A stretch of 27,929 bases of DNA from contig CAZEHJ010000048.1 in assembly GCA_964512485.1 (NCBI GenBank), positions 1-27,929 on the forward strand, written 5' to 3'. This document shows, piece by piece, positions 15,589-21,876 of the stretch. The stretch is from CAZEHJ01 sp964512485 (lineage in GTDB: Bacteria; Bacteroidota; Rhodothermia; Rhodothermales; UBA10348). Made by a program: the position numbers and the translations under genes. The notes beneath the pieces were generated by a model that made no database searches, was not told the DNA's origin, and was given only the letters and a program-made list of their open reading frames with translations. Position 1 is the stretch's first letter. Every line of letters starts with the position of its first letter.

Positions 15589-16167
15589 CTACACCTGAGT
15601 CGTTTGCATTTCTTCTTTCAAAAACGAGAGTTCTTTCTGCAGCTTTTTGGTTGCCCTGAAGAGCAGACTTTTAACGGTACCGATTGCGACTTCCATCGAT
15701 TCGGCGACCTCCCGTGTGTTCATATCCTGATGATGCCTGAGGACAAACGCGGTCCGTTCGCGGTTTGAGAGCTTGTCCAGAGCACGGGTAATGTGACCAC
15801 GGACGTCAGCACTCACAGCTTCACGGGCAGGAGATCGCCCCCGCGATGGGGATTGATCGGCATCTTCTTCCTCGCCAAAAAACCGCATGAGCGTGAGCGC
15901 CTTTTTGCGCTTTTTGTTCAAATACGTGTTTATGGCGATGCGTCGAAGCCAGGTGTACATTCCAGACTCACCGCGAAAATTGGCTATGCCGCGATGCGCC
16001 TTGATGAATACCTCCTGCGAGAGATCCTCAGCATCATGATGATTCCCGGTCAGATCCAGCGCCAGATAATAGACGGAGCGTTTATGCTTGTCCACGATCT
16101 CGCGAAACGAAATGTCTGCGTGGCTCGAAGCCACGCCTGTTCTTATTGAGTCGGTCATCAAATACAT
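15589..16167 (-). CDS. ECF-type RNA polymerase sigma factor (sigma-70 family)
   Basis: 192 aa. Region 2 contains the core-binding and -10 elements (DAEDLSQEVFIKAHRG, 45-60; WLRRIAINTYLNKKRK, 73-88). A charged linker (about 98-118) leads to the region 4 helix-turn-helix (LSNRERTAFVLRHHQDMNT, then REVAESMEVAIGTVKSLLFR). It lacks regions 1 and 3, as ECF factors do. It begins at the ATG at 16167; the ATG at 16158 is an alternative three codons in. It is the first gene of a minus-strand operon with its anti-sigma factor and three HEAT proteins, and by analogy with other ECF systems it probably drives its own operon. I looked for a GGAAC-type ECF promoter in the 130 nt upstream and did not see a convincing one. 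Confidence 0.94.
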   Translation of the reverse strand: MYLMTDSIRTGVASSHADISFREIVDKHKRSVYYLALDLTGNHHDAEDLSQEVFIKAHRGIANFRGESGMYTWLRRIAINTYLNKKRKKALTLMRFFGEEEDADQSPSRGRSPAREAVSADVRGHITRALDKLSNRERTAFVLRHHQDMNTREVAESMEVAIGTVKSLLFRATKKLQKELSFLKEEMQTTQV

Positions 16168-16297
16168 CAGGCACCTGATTTGTCGCTATAGACACGGGGG
16201 GTGCCGAAGTGGTTTACATCGGGAGAGAATAACAGAAATGGTGGTTAAAAGATCATCAGAATCCTATAGGCCCGATGGCCGAGTCGTAACTTGAAGC

Positions 16298-16831
16298 ATG
16301 GAAACGCACTCGGGTTCAATTCGATCAGATTCTTACAGATTTGCTTTCAGTCGTCTCGCGGTGGGTGTTGGCTTGATGGCCGTGGTTCATCTGGTGATAC
16401 TGTTGTGGTTTCTGATAGGGCAAGGCTACGATCGCACGACTGCCCGTCTCGTTTTGCAAGTCTCTGTATTGTTGATACCGATCGGTGGTCTGGTTCTGTA
16501 TTTCAACGCAGCCTTCCGCGATGCCATGGAGCGAGTGTTTGGTCCGCGAGAACGACTTGCCTCGGGATTTCTGCCTATGTCGGCGTATTTGACGGGTCTG
16601 GTTCTTGTCGGCATTGTTCTGCCGGCGCTTGTGGTCTTCATGCTCCTGGATCCCACCGGACCGTTCGAGGAGCTCTGGATTGTAATGGGAAGCGTTACTG
16701 TCGTGTTCGGAGGATTTATTTACTTCATCCTCAAGCCTGTATCTCACCGAGCCCTTTTTGCGTTGGCATTTCTGATAGCGAACGCAGGAATCCTGCTCGG
16801 ATACAGAGCCTTTCTGTTCAGTTTTTTCTAG
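16298..16831 (+). CDS. Small polytopic membrane protein, unknown function
   Basis: 177 aa with about five predicted spans (about 17-42, 50-70, 95-120, 127-147, 150-172) separated by short charged loops. I chose this frame over the overlapping ones because only here do hydrophobic residues form helix-length blocks. No family is recognised. The start ATG is preceded by no clear ribosome binding site. The gene is divergent from the ECF sigma factor, with 130 nt between starts, so the two share an upstream region. Membership of the sigma regulon is possible but not shown. It ends just before a 9-bp tandem repeat and an assembly gap. Confidence 0.65.
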   Translation: METHSGSIRSDSYRFAFSRLAVGVGLMAVVHLVILLWFLIGQGYDRTTARLVLQVSVLLIPIGGLVLYFNAAFRDAMERVFGPRERLASGFLPMSAYLTGLVLVGIVLPALVVFMLLDPTGPFEELWIVMGSVTVVFGGFIYFILKPVSHRALFALAFLIANAGILLGYRAFLFSFF

Positions 16832-16843
16832 GACGATTTGGGG

Positions 16844-16979
16844 TGGCTTGAATGGCCGGAATGGCCGGAATGGCNNNNNNNNNNNNNNNNNNNNNNNNNN
16901 NNNNNNNNNNNNNNNNNNNNNNNNNNNNNNNNNNNNNNNNNNNNNNNNNNNNNNNNNNNNNNNNNNNNNNNNNNTGGCT
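16844..16979. repeat. 9-bp tandem repeat (tggccggaa) interrupted by an assembly gap
   Basis: Copies tggcttgaa (16844), tggccggaa (16853) and tggccggaa (16862), then tggc before 100 N (16875-16974), then tggctggag directly after. It lies in the convergent intergenic space between the membrane-protein stop (16831) and the mltG stop (16987). The true copy number is unknown because the gap is a placeholder. Confidence 0.8.
16875..16974. other. Assembly gap (100 N) inside the 9-bp repeat
   Basis: Exactly 100 N with repeat units on both flanks, so it is a scaffold placeholder where assembly failed at a short tandem repeat. No coding sequence needs to cross it. Confidence 0.95.
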
Positions 16980-16986
16980 GGAGCCG

Positions 16987-18036
16987 TCAGTCTGATTCAG
17001 CCGCAGCTTGTTCGCGTCGCCTCTGTTCCATCACCCTGTAATATGCCTGCGCATTCCTTCTGTGTTCGGACAGGGTACGGCTGAAGATGTGCTGTCCGTC
17101 GCCCTTGGCGACGAAGTAGAAAAAGGTGTGGCCTTCTGGGTAGAGGACCGCCTGGATGGAGCTGGCGGTAGGATTGGTTATCGGACCCGGTGGAAGACCC
17201 CGATACTTGTAGGTATTGTAAGGGTGCGAAATTTCGTAATCACGAAAGAAAAGGCGTCGCTTTTCACCTTCCTGAAGCATGATCGCGTATTGAATGGTCG
17301 GATCTGCCTGTAGGGCCCAGCGGTTTCGTAGCCTGTTCAGATACACGCCGGCGATCCGGGGTTTTTCAGGCACATGCGAGGACTCCCATTCGACGATGCC
17401 TGCCAGACGAATCACCTCATCCGGAGTCATGTTGACGGGAATGTTTTCGAGCGAGTCTACCGCAGCCTCATACAGTTTGTCATACCGGTCCTTGATTCGG
17501 CGAACAACGTCACTCGGATCGGTCAGCCAGTAAAAGTAGTAGGTATCGGGAATCATGAATGCCCAAAGGTGGGTCGTATCCGTAGCAAGTTCTTCGGCCA
17601 GTTCGACATCCGAGAAAATGCTCGTCAGTTCTTCGGTAGAAAATGCCATCTCGGATGCCATGGATCTTATCATCCTCTCTTTTCGTGTCCCTGCAGGCAC
17701 TCTCACATGCACAGGCTCCTGAAGCCCTCTCCTCAGGACCTCCAGGATGTCACGATTGGAAACGCCGGTTTCGAATTCGTAGTGACCGGCTTTAATCTGG
17801 CTGCCCCAGCCGGTCAATTTGCCCAACCAAACGAATCCGTTTGATTTCTTCAGGACTCCGGACTCGACCATGTCCTCGGCTACATCTTCCAGCCCGGTAT
17901 CGGGTCGGATATTGATGGATCTTTTTCCCTCGAACTCAGGAGTGGTTGAGCGAAGAAACAGATCATAACCTGCCAGGGATACCGCCAATGCAATGAGGGC
18001 GACAACGCCCAGCAGCCTGTAGACATCTTTTTTCAC
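16987..18036 (-). CDS. mltG: Endolytic murein transglycosylase MltG (YceG family)
   Basis: 349 aa with a GTG start. One N-terminal membrane anchor (about 7-24) is followed by a LysM-like region (about 40-95) and the YceG catalytic domain. The catalytic Glu lies in LAGIVEWES (E216, matching the LASIVEKE motif). Further hallmarks are LQADPTIQYA and the block YNTYKYRGLPPGPITNPT. The length is normal. It cleaves nascent glycan strands at the inner membrane and so sets peptidoglycan strand length. Its GTG overlaps the stop of the upstream chorismate mutase by 4 nt, so the two are translated together. Confidence 0.94.
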   Translation of the reverse strand: MKKDVYRLLGVVALIALAVSLAGYDLFLRSTTPEFEGKRSINIRPDTGLEDVAEDMVESGVLKKSNGFVWLGKLTGWGSQIKAGHYEFETGVSNRDILEVLRRGLQEPVHVRVPAGTRKERMIRSMASEMAFSTEELTSIFSDVELAEELATDTTHLWAFMIPDTYYFYWLTDPSDVVRRIKDRYDKLYEAAVDSLENIPVNMTPDEVIRLAGIVEWESSHVPEKPRIAGVYLNRLRNRWALQADPTIQYAIMLQEGEKRRLFFRDYEISHPYNTYKYRGLPPGPITNPTASSIQAVLYPEGHTFFYFVAKGDGQHIFSRTLSEHRRNAQAYYRVMEQRRREQAAAESD

Positions 18037-18410
18037 GAATCTTTGTCGCTCTTTTTGTCTTCGGTTGGATTTTGATATCGCTGTCGTTCAAGCGAGCGAG
18101 TTTCATCAATTATGCGCTCGAACAGATGGCGAACTGCTTCGTCGTTCAATGGACCATCGTTGGCGTCAAGTACATTTTTGAGGACGTGTTTTTCTCTTTC
18201 GGGAACGTAAATGGGAAGTTTCAGGTGCTTCTTGATGTGCCCGATATTATTGGCGCTTCGACTGCGTTCATTGAGCAGGAGGAGCAGCAATTGGTCAATT
18301 CCGTCAATTCGATCGCGCCAACGCGCAATATCGTTCGGGTCCGTCCTGCTGGATGGATCTTGCTCGCTTTTCAGGCGCTGGAGTTCTGATATGATATCGT
18401 CAAGCTGCAT
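18033..18410 (-). CDS. Chorismate mutase, AroQ type, monofunctional
   Basis: 125 aa, essentially one AroQ helical domain (about 30-112). It shows the N-terminal helix WRDRIDGIDQLLLLLLNERS (Arg pair and ID motif), the Lys in IGHIKKHLKLP, and the substrate-loop element PEREKHVL, then the last helix FERIIDETRSLE. It converts chorismate to prephenate for Phe/Tyr synthesis in the cytoplasm. The residue before PEREK is Val, where relatives often have Asp (YDPEREK), and Glu stands at the usual Gln position of the last helix; whether these alter activity is unknown. No prephenate dehydratase or DAHP synthase domain is fused. It overlaps mltG by 4 nt, and the tsaD stop is 13 nt upstream. Confidence 0.85.
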   Translation of the reverse strand: MQLDDIISELQRLKSEQDPSSRTDPNDIARWRDRIDGIDQLLLLLLNERSRSANNIGHIKKHLKLPIYVPEREKHVLKNVLDANDGPLNDEAVRHLFERIIDETRSLERQRYQNPTEDKKSDKDS

Positions 18411-18423
18411 TTCCGGTGGCGCA

Positions 18424-19440
18424 TCAAGGTATAATCATGCTCGGATCGGCAGTAAGCGTGAGAGGACTGAAGTCCTCTACCAGATACTGATGATATCCCG
18501 CCATGGCGATCATGGCTGCATTATCCATGCAATGTTCCAGAGAGGGAACGAACAGTGATCCGCCAAATGAATCAGTCAATTCACCCATTCGTTCCCGCAA
18601 TCTCGAATTTGCTGATACCCCGCCCACCAGACCAGCGTGACTGATTCGATGGTCTCTCATGGCTTTTTTCACTGGCGCGACGAGCATATCCACGACTGCT
18701 TCCTGGAATGAAGCGCACAGGTCGTCGAGATGATCCTTCAGGACTGAATGGCGTTTCTCTTCGGAAAAAGAGTTCAGATAATAAAGCACCGCCGTCTTGA
18801 TGCCCGAGAATGAATAATCGAATCCCTGAAGTCGTGTGCGCGGAAACGTGTGGAATGAAGAATTGCCGCTCCGAGCACGGAAATCGATCTGCGGTCCACC
18901 CGGGTACGGGAGGCCGAACAGCTTCCCAACCTTGTCGAAGGCCTCTCCGGCGGCGTCATCCCGGGTTTTTCCGAGCAATTCGACTTCACCCGACCCGGCA
19001 ATTTTCATCAACTGAGTGTGGCCACCGCTCACGATCAGACTCAAATGGGGAAATGGTGGAGGATTGTCACCCAGAAAAAGTGAGGCAAGGTGGCCTTCCA
19101 GATGATTCACCGCAATCAGAGGAATGTCCAGGCCGAGAGAGAGCGCTTTCGCAAATGAAACCCCGACCAGAAGCGACCCGATAAGCCCTGGGCCCGTCGT
19201 GACGGCAACGGCGCTAAGATCTTCGCGGGCAACGCCTGCTTCGGTCAGAGCGGCCTCAACGACCGGAACGATGTGTTTTTCATGCTCTCGTGATGCAATT
19301 TCAGGTACTACGCCGCCATACTCCCCATGCTGCAACTGGGTAGAGATCACACTTGAGAGCAGCTTGCCATCCACTATGATGGCAGCCGCCGTATCGTCAC
19401 ACGACGTTTCGATTCCCAGTATGATGGATGGACGAATCAA
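18424..19440 (-). CDS. tsaD: tRNA N6-threonylcarbamoyladenosine transferase TsaD
   Basis: 338 aa from a TTG at 19440 (LIRPSIILGIETSCDDT), which gives the family's usual length and N-terminus. A longer frame begins at the ATG at 19524, but it would translate straight through a terminator hairpin and add 28 atypical residues. Landmarks: ETSCDDTAAAI phosphate loop; metal ligands in VNHLEGH; SGGHTQL; the DDAAGEAFDKVGKLFGLPYPGGP nucleotide block; and GGVSANSRLR. With TsaB/E it transfers threonylcarbamoyl to A37 of ANN-decoding tRNAs. It is first in a minus-strand group followed by chorismate mutase (13 nt) and mltG. Confidence 0.94.
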   Translation of the reverse strand: MIRPSIILGIETSCDDTAAAIIVDGKLLSSVISTQLQHGEYGGVVPEIASREHEKHIVPVVEAALTEAGVAREDLSAVAVTTGPGLIGSLLVGVSFAKALSLGLDIPLIAVNHLEGHLASLFLGDNPPPFPHLSLIVSGGHTQLMKIAGSGEVELLGKTRDDAAGEAFDKVGKLFGLPYPGGPQIDFRARSGNSSFHTFPRTRLQGFDYSFSGIKTAVLYYLNSFSEEKRHSVLKDHLDDLCASFQEAVVDMLVAPVKKAMRDHRISHAGLVGGVSANSRLRERMGELTDSFGGSLFVPSLEHCMDNAAMIAMAGYHQYLVEDFSPLTLTADPSMIIP

Positions 19441-19461
19441 GGACCAGAAAGTGAGGGCTAG

Positions 19462-19486
19462 AAAAAATGCCCGAATCCTCGGGCAT
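19462..19486 (-). terminator. Rho-independent terminator in the tsaD leader (possible attenuator)
   Basis: On the minus strand, ATGCCCGA-ggat-TCGGGCAT (perfect 8-bp arms, 4-nt loop) runs directly into six T. It ends 21 nt before the TTG start of tsaD. No minus-strand gene lies upstream of it, so it should act on the tsaD leader or end a short transcript begun near 19540. Confidence 0.75.
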
Positions 19487-19517
19487 GGGGCAAAATAAAA
19501 GGGCACATGGAACGTTA

Positions 19518-19546
19518 TTGACATGGGCCGTATACACCGCTATTAT
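19518..19546 (+). promoter_or_regulatory. Sigma-70-like promoter of the small secreted protein
   Basis: TTGACA (19518-19523), 17-nt spacer, TATTAT (19541-19546): one mismatch from consensus. Transcription would start near 19553, giving a leader of about 55 nt before the ATG at 19608. The -10 region read on the minus strand contains TATAAT, so it may also support leftward transcription toward tsaD. Confidence 0.7.
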
Positions 19547-19607
19547 ACGATATTCCCGCCTCCATTCAGAGACACCGGGCTAAATAACGCCCAAATACTA
19601 CAGCACT

Positions 19608-20165
19608 ATGCGTTCTTCGATATTCGCTGCTTTTGTGATTGCTCTACTGCTTGCTGGCACTCCGGCAAATGCTCAGTTGCGGGCTTCTGGTTCTCCTCAG
19701 GAGACGAGCGTGCGATTGTATGATCAAGGGAATGTCGGCTTTTCGCTCAATCGCTTTTTTACACCCGAACACTTTCGGATGAGCCACTCTTTCGAGGCCA
19801 CATCTTCGTCCTTCGGAGGTGGTTCGAGCATGGCGATGTATACCAACTCGATGCAGTGGCATTTCAACAACAAGCTTGCTGCGCGTCTGGATGTTTCCGC
19901 AGCGTATTCTCCGACGCAGAATCAGAGACTGACCAACGCGATGGGGAATCAGTCCGGACAGGTTTTCATCCGCAACGCTGAAATTGCTTACCGCCCCGCA
20001 AAGAATGTCGAGATGCACCTTTCGATGCGTCGTAGTCCTTACGGATCATACATGAGCCCATACGGAGCGGGTGGGTACGGATATGATCGTTACGGAGGGT
20101 CTTCTTTCTACGGAAATTTCGGACCCAATTCGCGCGACTTGTTCTGGAACGACCGGTATCGTTAG
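19608..20165 (+). CDS. Small secreted protein with Gly/Tyr-rich C-terminus, unknown function
   Basis: 185 aa. The signal peptide is about 1-22 (LLLAGTPANAQ). The middle (about 35-145) has alternating strand patterns such as GNVGFSLNRFFTPEHFRMSHSFEATSS, MAMYTNSMQWHFNNKLAARLDV and QVFIRNAEIAYRPAKNVEMHLSM, which looks like a small beta-barrel or sandwich. The tail (about 147-185) is rich in Gly, Tyr and Ser (YGSYMSPYGAGGYGYDRYGG) and then NSRDLFWNDRYR. I do not recognise a named family. It is a single-gene unit with a near-consensus promoter and a strong terminator, which suggests steady, high expression. The Tyr/Gly tail recalls the middle of the lipoprotein at 7951, though that is composition only. 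Confidence 0.8.
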   Translation: MRSSIFAAFVIALLLAGTPANAQLRASGSPQETSVRLYDQGNVGFSLNRFFTPEHFRMSHSFEATSSSFGGGSSMAMYTNSMQWHFNNKLAARLDVSAAYSPTQNQRLTNAMGNQSGQVFIRNAEIAYRPAKNVEMHLSMRRSPYGSYMSPYGAGGYGYDRYGGSSFYGNFGPNSRDLFWNDRYR

Positions 20166-20235
20166 GCAGGCAATCTGCTCATCCTGATCTGAGCTGAGGG
20201 GCGACCCAATATCAAAGAAATTATCGTCGTATTTT

Positions 20236-20270
20236 AAGCGCGGTGGAGATTCATCTCCACCGCGCTTTTT
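20236..20270 (+). terminator. Strong rho-independent terminator
   Basis: Perfect 15-bp arms (20236-20250 and 20253-20267; core GCGCGGTGGAGAT) followed by TTTTT. It lies 70 nt after the stop of the small secreted protein and closes that transcript. The next gene's open frame begins inside the hairpin, which argues that its real start is downstream. Confidence 0.93.
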
Positions 20271-20296
20271 CAATTCCAAAACCCCATCGCGCAGCA

Positions 20297-20794
20297 TTGT
20301 CTTCCAAAGTCAGTAACCTGTTTTTGAACATCGGCCTGATCGTTGTCATCATTTTGGCCGCCGTTCTGATTTATGCATTCAGCCAGCGCGTATCAGCTCC
20401 GCGACCAGACCCGGAACGATTGGAGAATCCAGGCAATCTGCTTGGAGAAATTATTCAGGTTGAGGTGATGAATGGCACCAACGTTTCAGGCCTGGCGAAC
20501 CAGATTACCGATCACCTTCAGCGTATGGGGTTCGACGTTGTCGAAACTGGAAACCACTCTGCCCAAACAGTTGAAAAGACTGTGATTATGGACCGAATTG
20601 GAAACATGGATGCGGCTGAGCAGGTAGCTCTCGCGCTTGGGCTGGCTCCGGAGAGGATTTCCGAGGAGTTGAAACCCGAATATTTCATTGACGCGACCAT
20701 TATAGTTGGCGCGGATTACAAGACCTTGTTGCCTTTCGCCGACCTGTTGGAAGATTCGGAGGAAGAGAACGATGCTGAAACAGAATCAGAATAG
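20297..20794 (+). CDS. LytR_C-domain membrane protein
   Basis: 165 aa from a TTG at 20297. The longer frame from a GTG at 20243 starts inside the terminator stem and was rejected. One N-terminal membrane span (about 8-30, NIGLIVVIILAAVLIYAF) is followed by a Pro-rich linker and a LytR_C domain (about 52-150): VEVMNGTNVSGLANQITDHLQRMGFDVVETGN, then TVIMDRIGN and ATIIVGADYK. The domain is found at the C-terminus of LytR-CpsA-Psr proteins and as stand-alone membrane proteins; its activity is not established. The C-terminus is acidic (EDSEEENDAETESE). Its stop codon abuts the ATG of rsfS (TAGATG), a pairing also seen in other bacteria. Confidence 0.85.
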   Translation: MSSKVSNLFLNIGLIVVIILAAVLIYAFSQRVSAPRPDPERLENPGNLLGEIIQVEVMNGTNVSGLANQITDHLQRMGFDVVETGNHSAQTVEKTVIMDRIGNMDAAEQVALALGLAPERISEELKPEYFIDATIIVGADYKTLLPFADLLEDSEEENDAETESE

Positions 20795-21286
20795 ATGCCG
20801 GGCCAGGCCCCGGGGAGAGAAGATCTGAGCCAGGAAAAACAGCAATCCGTCATTTCGGATATAGTACCCGAACGAACGGAGGACAAAAAACGCGTCACCG
20901 CGGCGCCTACGAAGCTTATCGCCAGGATAGCGGTCGATGCGATACTCGAAAAGAAAGGTCGGGATATTCTCGTCCTGGATGTCAGCGGAGTAAGCGGCGT
21001 AGCTGATATATTCATTCTTGTAACAGGGGATTCGGATCTGCAAACCAAAGCCATCGTGGATTCGGTCCGGATGACCTTGAAAGAGAAGACTGGCGAAATT
21101 CCGTGGCATGTGGAAGGCACAGATCATCACCAGTGGGTGCTCATGGATTACGTGGATCTCGTTGTGCATGTTTTTCTTGCCGAAAAAAGAGAATTTTATA
21201 GCCTCGAAAGACTTTGGGGAGATGCTGCTCGGGAAGAAGTTCTCGATGAGATGTCATCGGCCGACGTCAAGATTCTTGCCGATTAA
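20795..21286 (+). CDS. rsfS: Ribosome silencing factor RsfS
   Basis: 163 aa. RsfS binds ribosomal protein uL14 on the 50S subunit and blocks subunit joining when nutrients are low. The conserved domain is about 38-145: AVDAILEKKGRDILVLDVSG, VADIFILVTGDSDLQTKAIVDSV, the hallmark WHVEGTDHHQWVLMDYVDLVVHVF, and REFYSLERLWGDA. The first 38 residues are a polar extension not usual for the family. The start fits the position, because the ATG directly follows the stop of the LytR_C gene and no good internal start is seen. Confidence 0.93.
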   Translation: MPGQAPGREDLSQEKQQSVISDIVPERTEDKKRVTAAPTKLIARIAVDAILEKKGRDILVLDVSGVSGVADIFILVTGDSDLQTKAIVDSVRMTLKEKTGEIPWHVEGTDHHQWVLMDYVDLVVHVFLAEKREFYSLERLWGDAAREEVLDEMSSADVKILAD

Positions 21287-21337
21287 TCGCTTCGCCAAGG
21301 CATGGCGAGGCAAATGCTTTTTGAACGAACAAACACG

Positions 21338-21862
21338 ATGAAGCAAACACGACCATCATTTCTGGTTATTACGACGCTGTTGATGCTGTCAGGTCAGGTA
21401 TTGATGGGCTGTGCAAGTCTCTCTCCTCAGGCAACAGGGGAGGAGCAGTTCGGTCACCGAGTAGAAGGAAATTCATCGGATGGCAGGGCGACAATCGCCG
21501 TGACACCGCCCGAAGAAGGGACTGATTATCGGTATTTTGCGGCCACGTATGACACCATCGTGACGCGATCTGAAACTGTGTCGCTCTCAAATGTGGCTGC
21601 TGGCGTGCCGGTCGAAGTCCTGATCAAGGGCTCATTTCCGGATTCGTGCTCTCAGCTCCATGATGTCGTCCAACAGAAAGCAGGAAATCTGATTCTTGTC
21701 ACATTGACGATGCGCAGGCCACAGGGCGCTATCTGTGCCAGTGTTCTCCGTCCATACCGGTTTTATCTGACACTGGACGGACTTTACTCCCCCGGTCCCT
21801 ACTCGTTGAAATTGAACGACGTTTCGCACCCGTTCGTGATTCGAAATCCGACAGGAGGATAA
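21338..21862 (+). CDS. Lipoprotein of unknown function
   Basis: 174 aa from the ATG at 21338, which places a lipoprotein signal directly at the N-terminus (lipobox VLMGC, acceptor Cys25); an in-frame ATG at 21302 adds 12 residues and is less likely. The mature part is a small beta-rich domain with two Cys (SFPDSCSQLHDV and RPQGAICASVLRP) that could form a disulfide. It ends LTLDGLYSPGPYSLKLNDVSHPFVI, a pattern seen in small Ig-like domains. No named family is assigned. It follows rsfS by 51 nt and precedes the T9SS-tailed gene by 14 nt, so it is likely in the same transcript. Confidence 0.8.
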   Translation: MKQTRPSFLVITTLLMLSGQVLMGCASLSPQATGEEQFGHRVEGNSSDGRATIAVTPPEEGTDYRYFAATYDTIVTRSETVSLSNVAAGVPVEVLIKGSFPDSCSQLHDVVQQKAGNLILVTLTMRRPQGAICASVLRPYRFYLTLDGLYSPGPYSLKLNDVSHPFVIRNPTGG

Positions 21863-21866
21863 TCAA

Positions 21867-21871
21867 AGAGG
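21867..21871 (+). promoter_or_regulatory. Ribosome binding site for the T9SS-tailed protein
   Basis: AGAGG five nt before the ATG at 21877. It is one of the few good Shine-Dalgarno sequences in the window and fixes this start. Confidence 0.65.
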
Positions 21872-21876
21872 AATTA

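Noticed and set aside
16291..16851. Alternative 186-aa frame overlapping the small membrane protein
   Set aside because: It is rich in Cys, Ser, Arg and His with no helix-length hydrophobic blocks; the neighbouring frame gives clear membrane spans.
19441..19524. N-terminal extension of TsaD starting at the ATG at 19524
   Set aside because: The extra 28 residues are encoded by a terminator hairpin and T-run, and the family begins at the equivalent of residue 29.
20243..20296. GTG start at 20243 for the LytR_C protein
   Set aside because: It lies inside the stem of a strong terminator, so the transcript of this gene most likely starts downstream.
21287..21320. Weak hairpin plus T5 after rsfS (CTTCGCC...GGCGAGG)
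   Set aside because: The stem is short with a wobble pair, and the T-run is 11 nt away and just inside the next gene's upstream region, so I do not call it a terminator.
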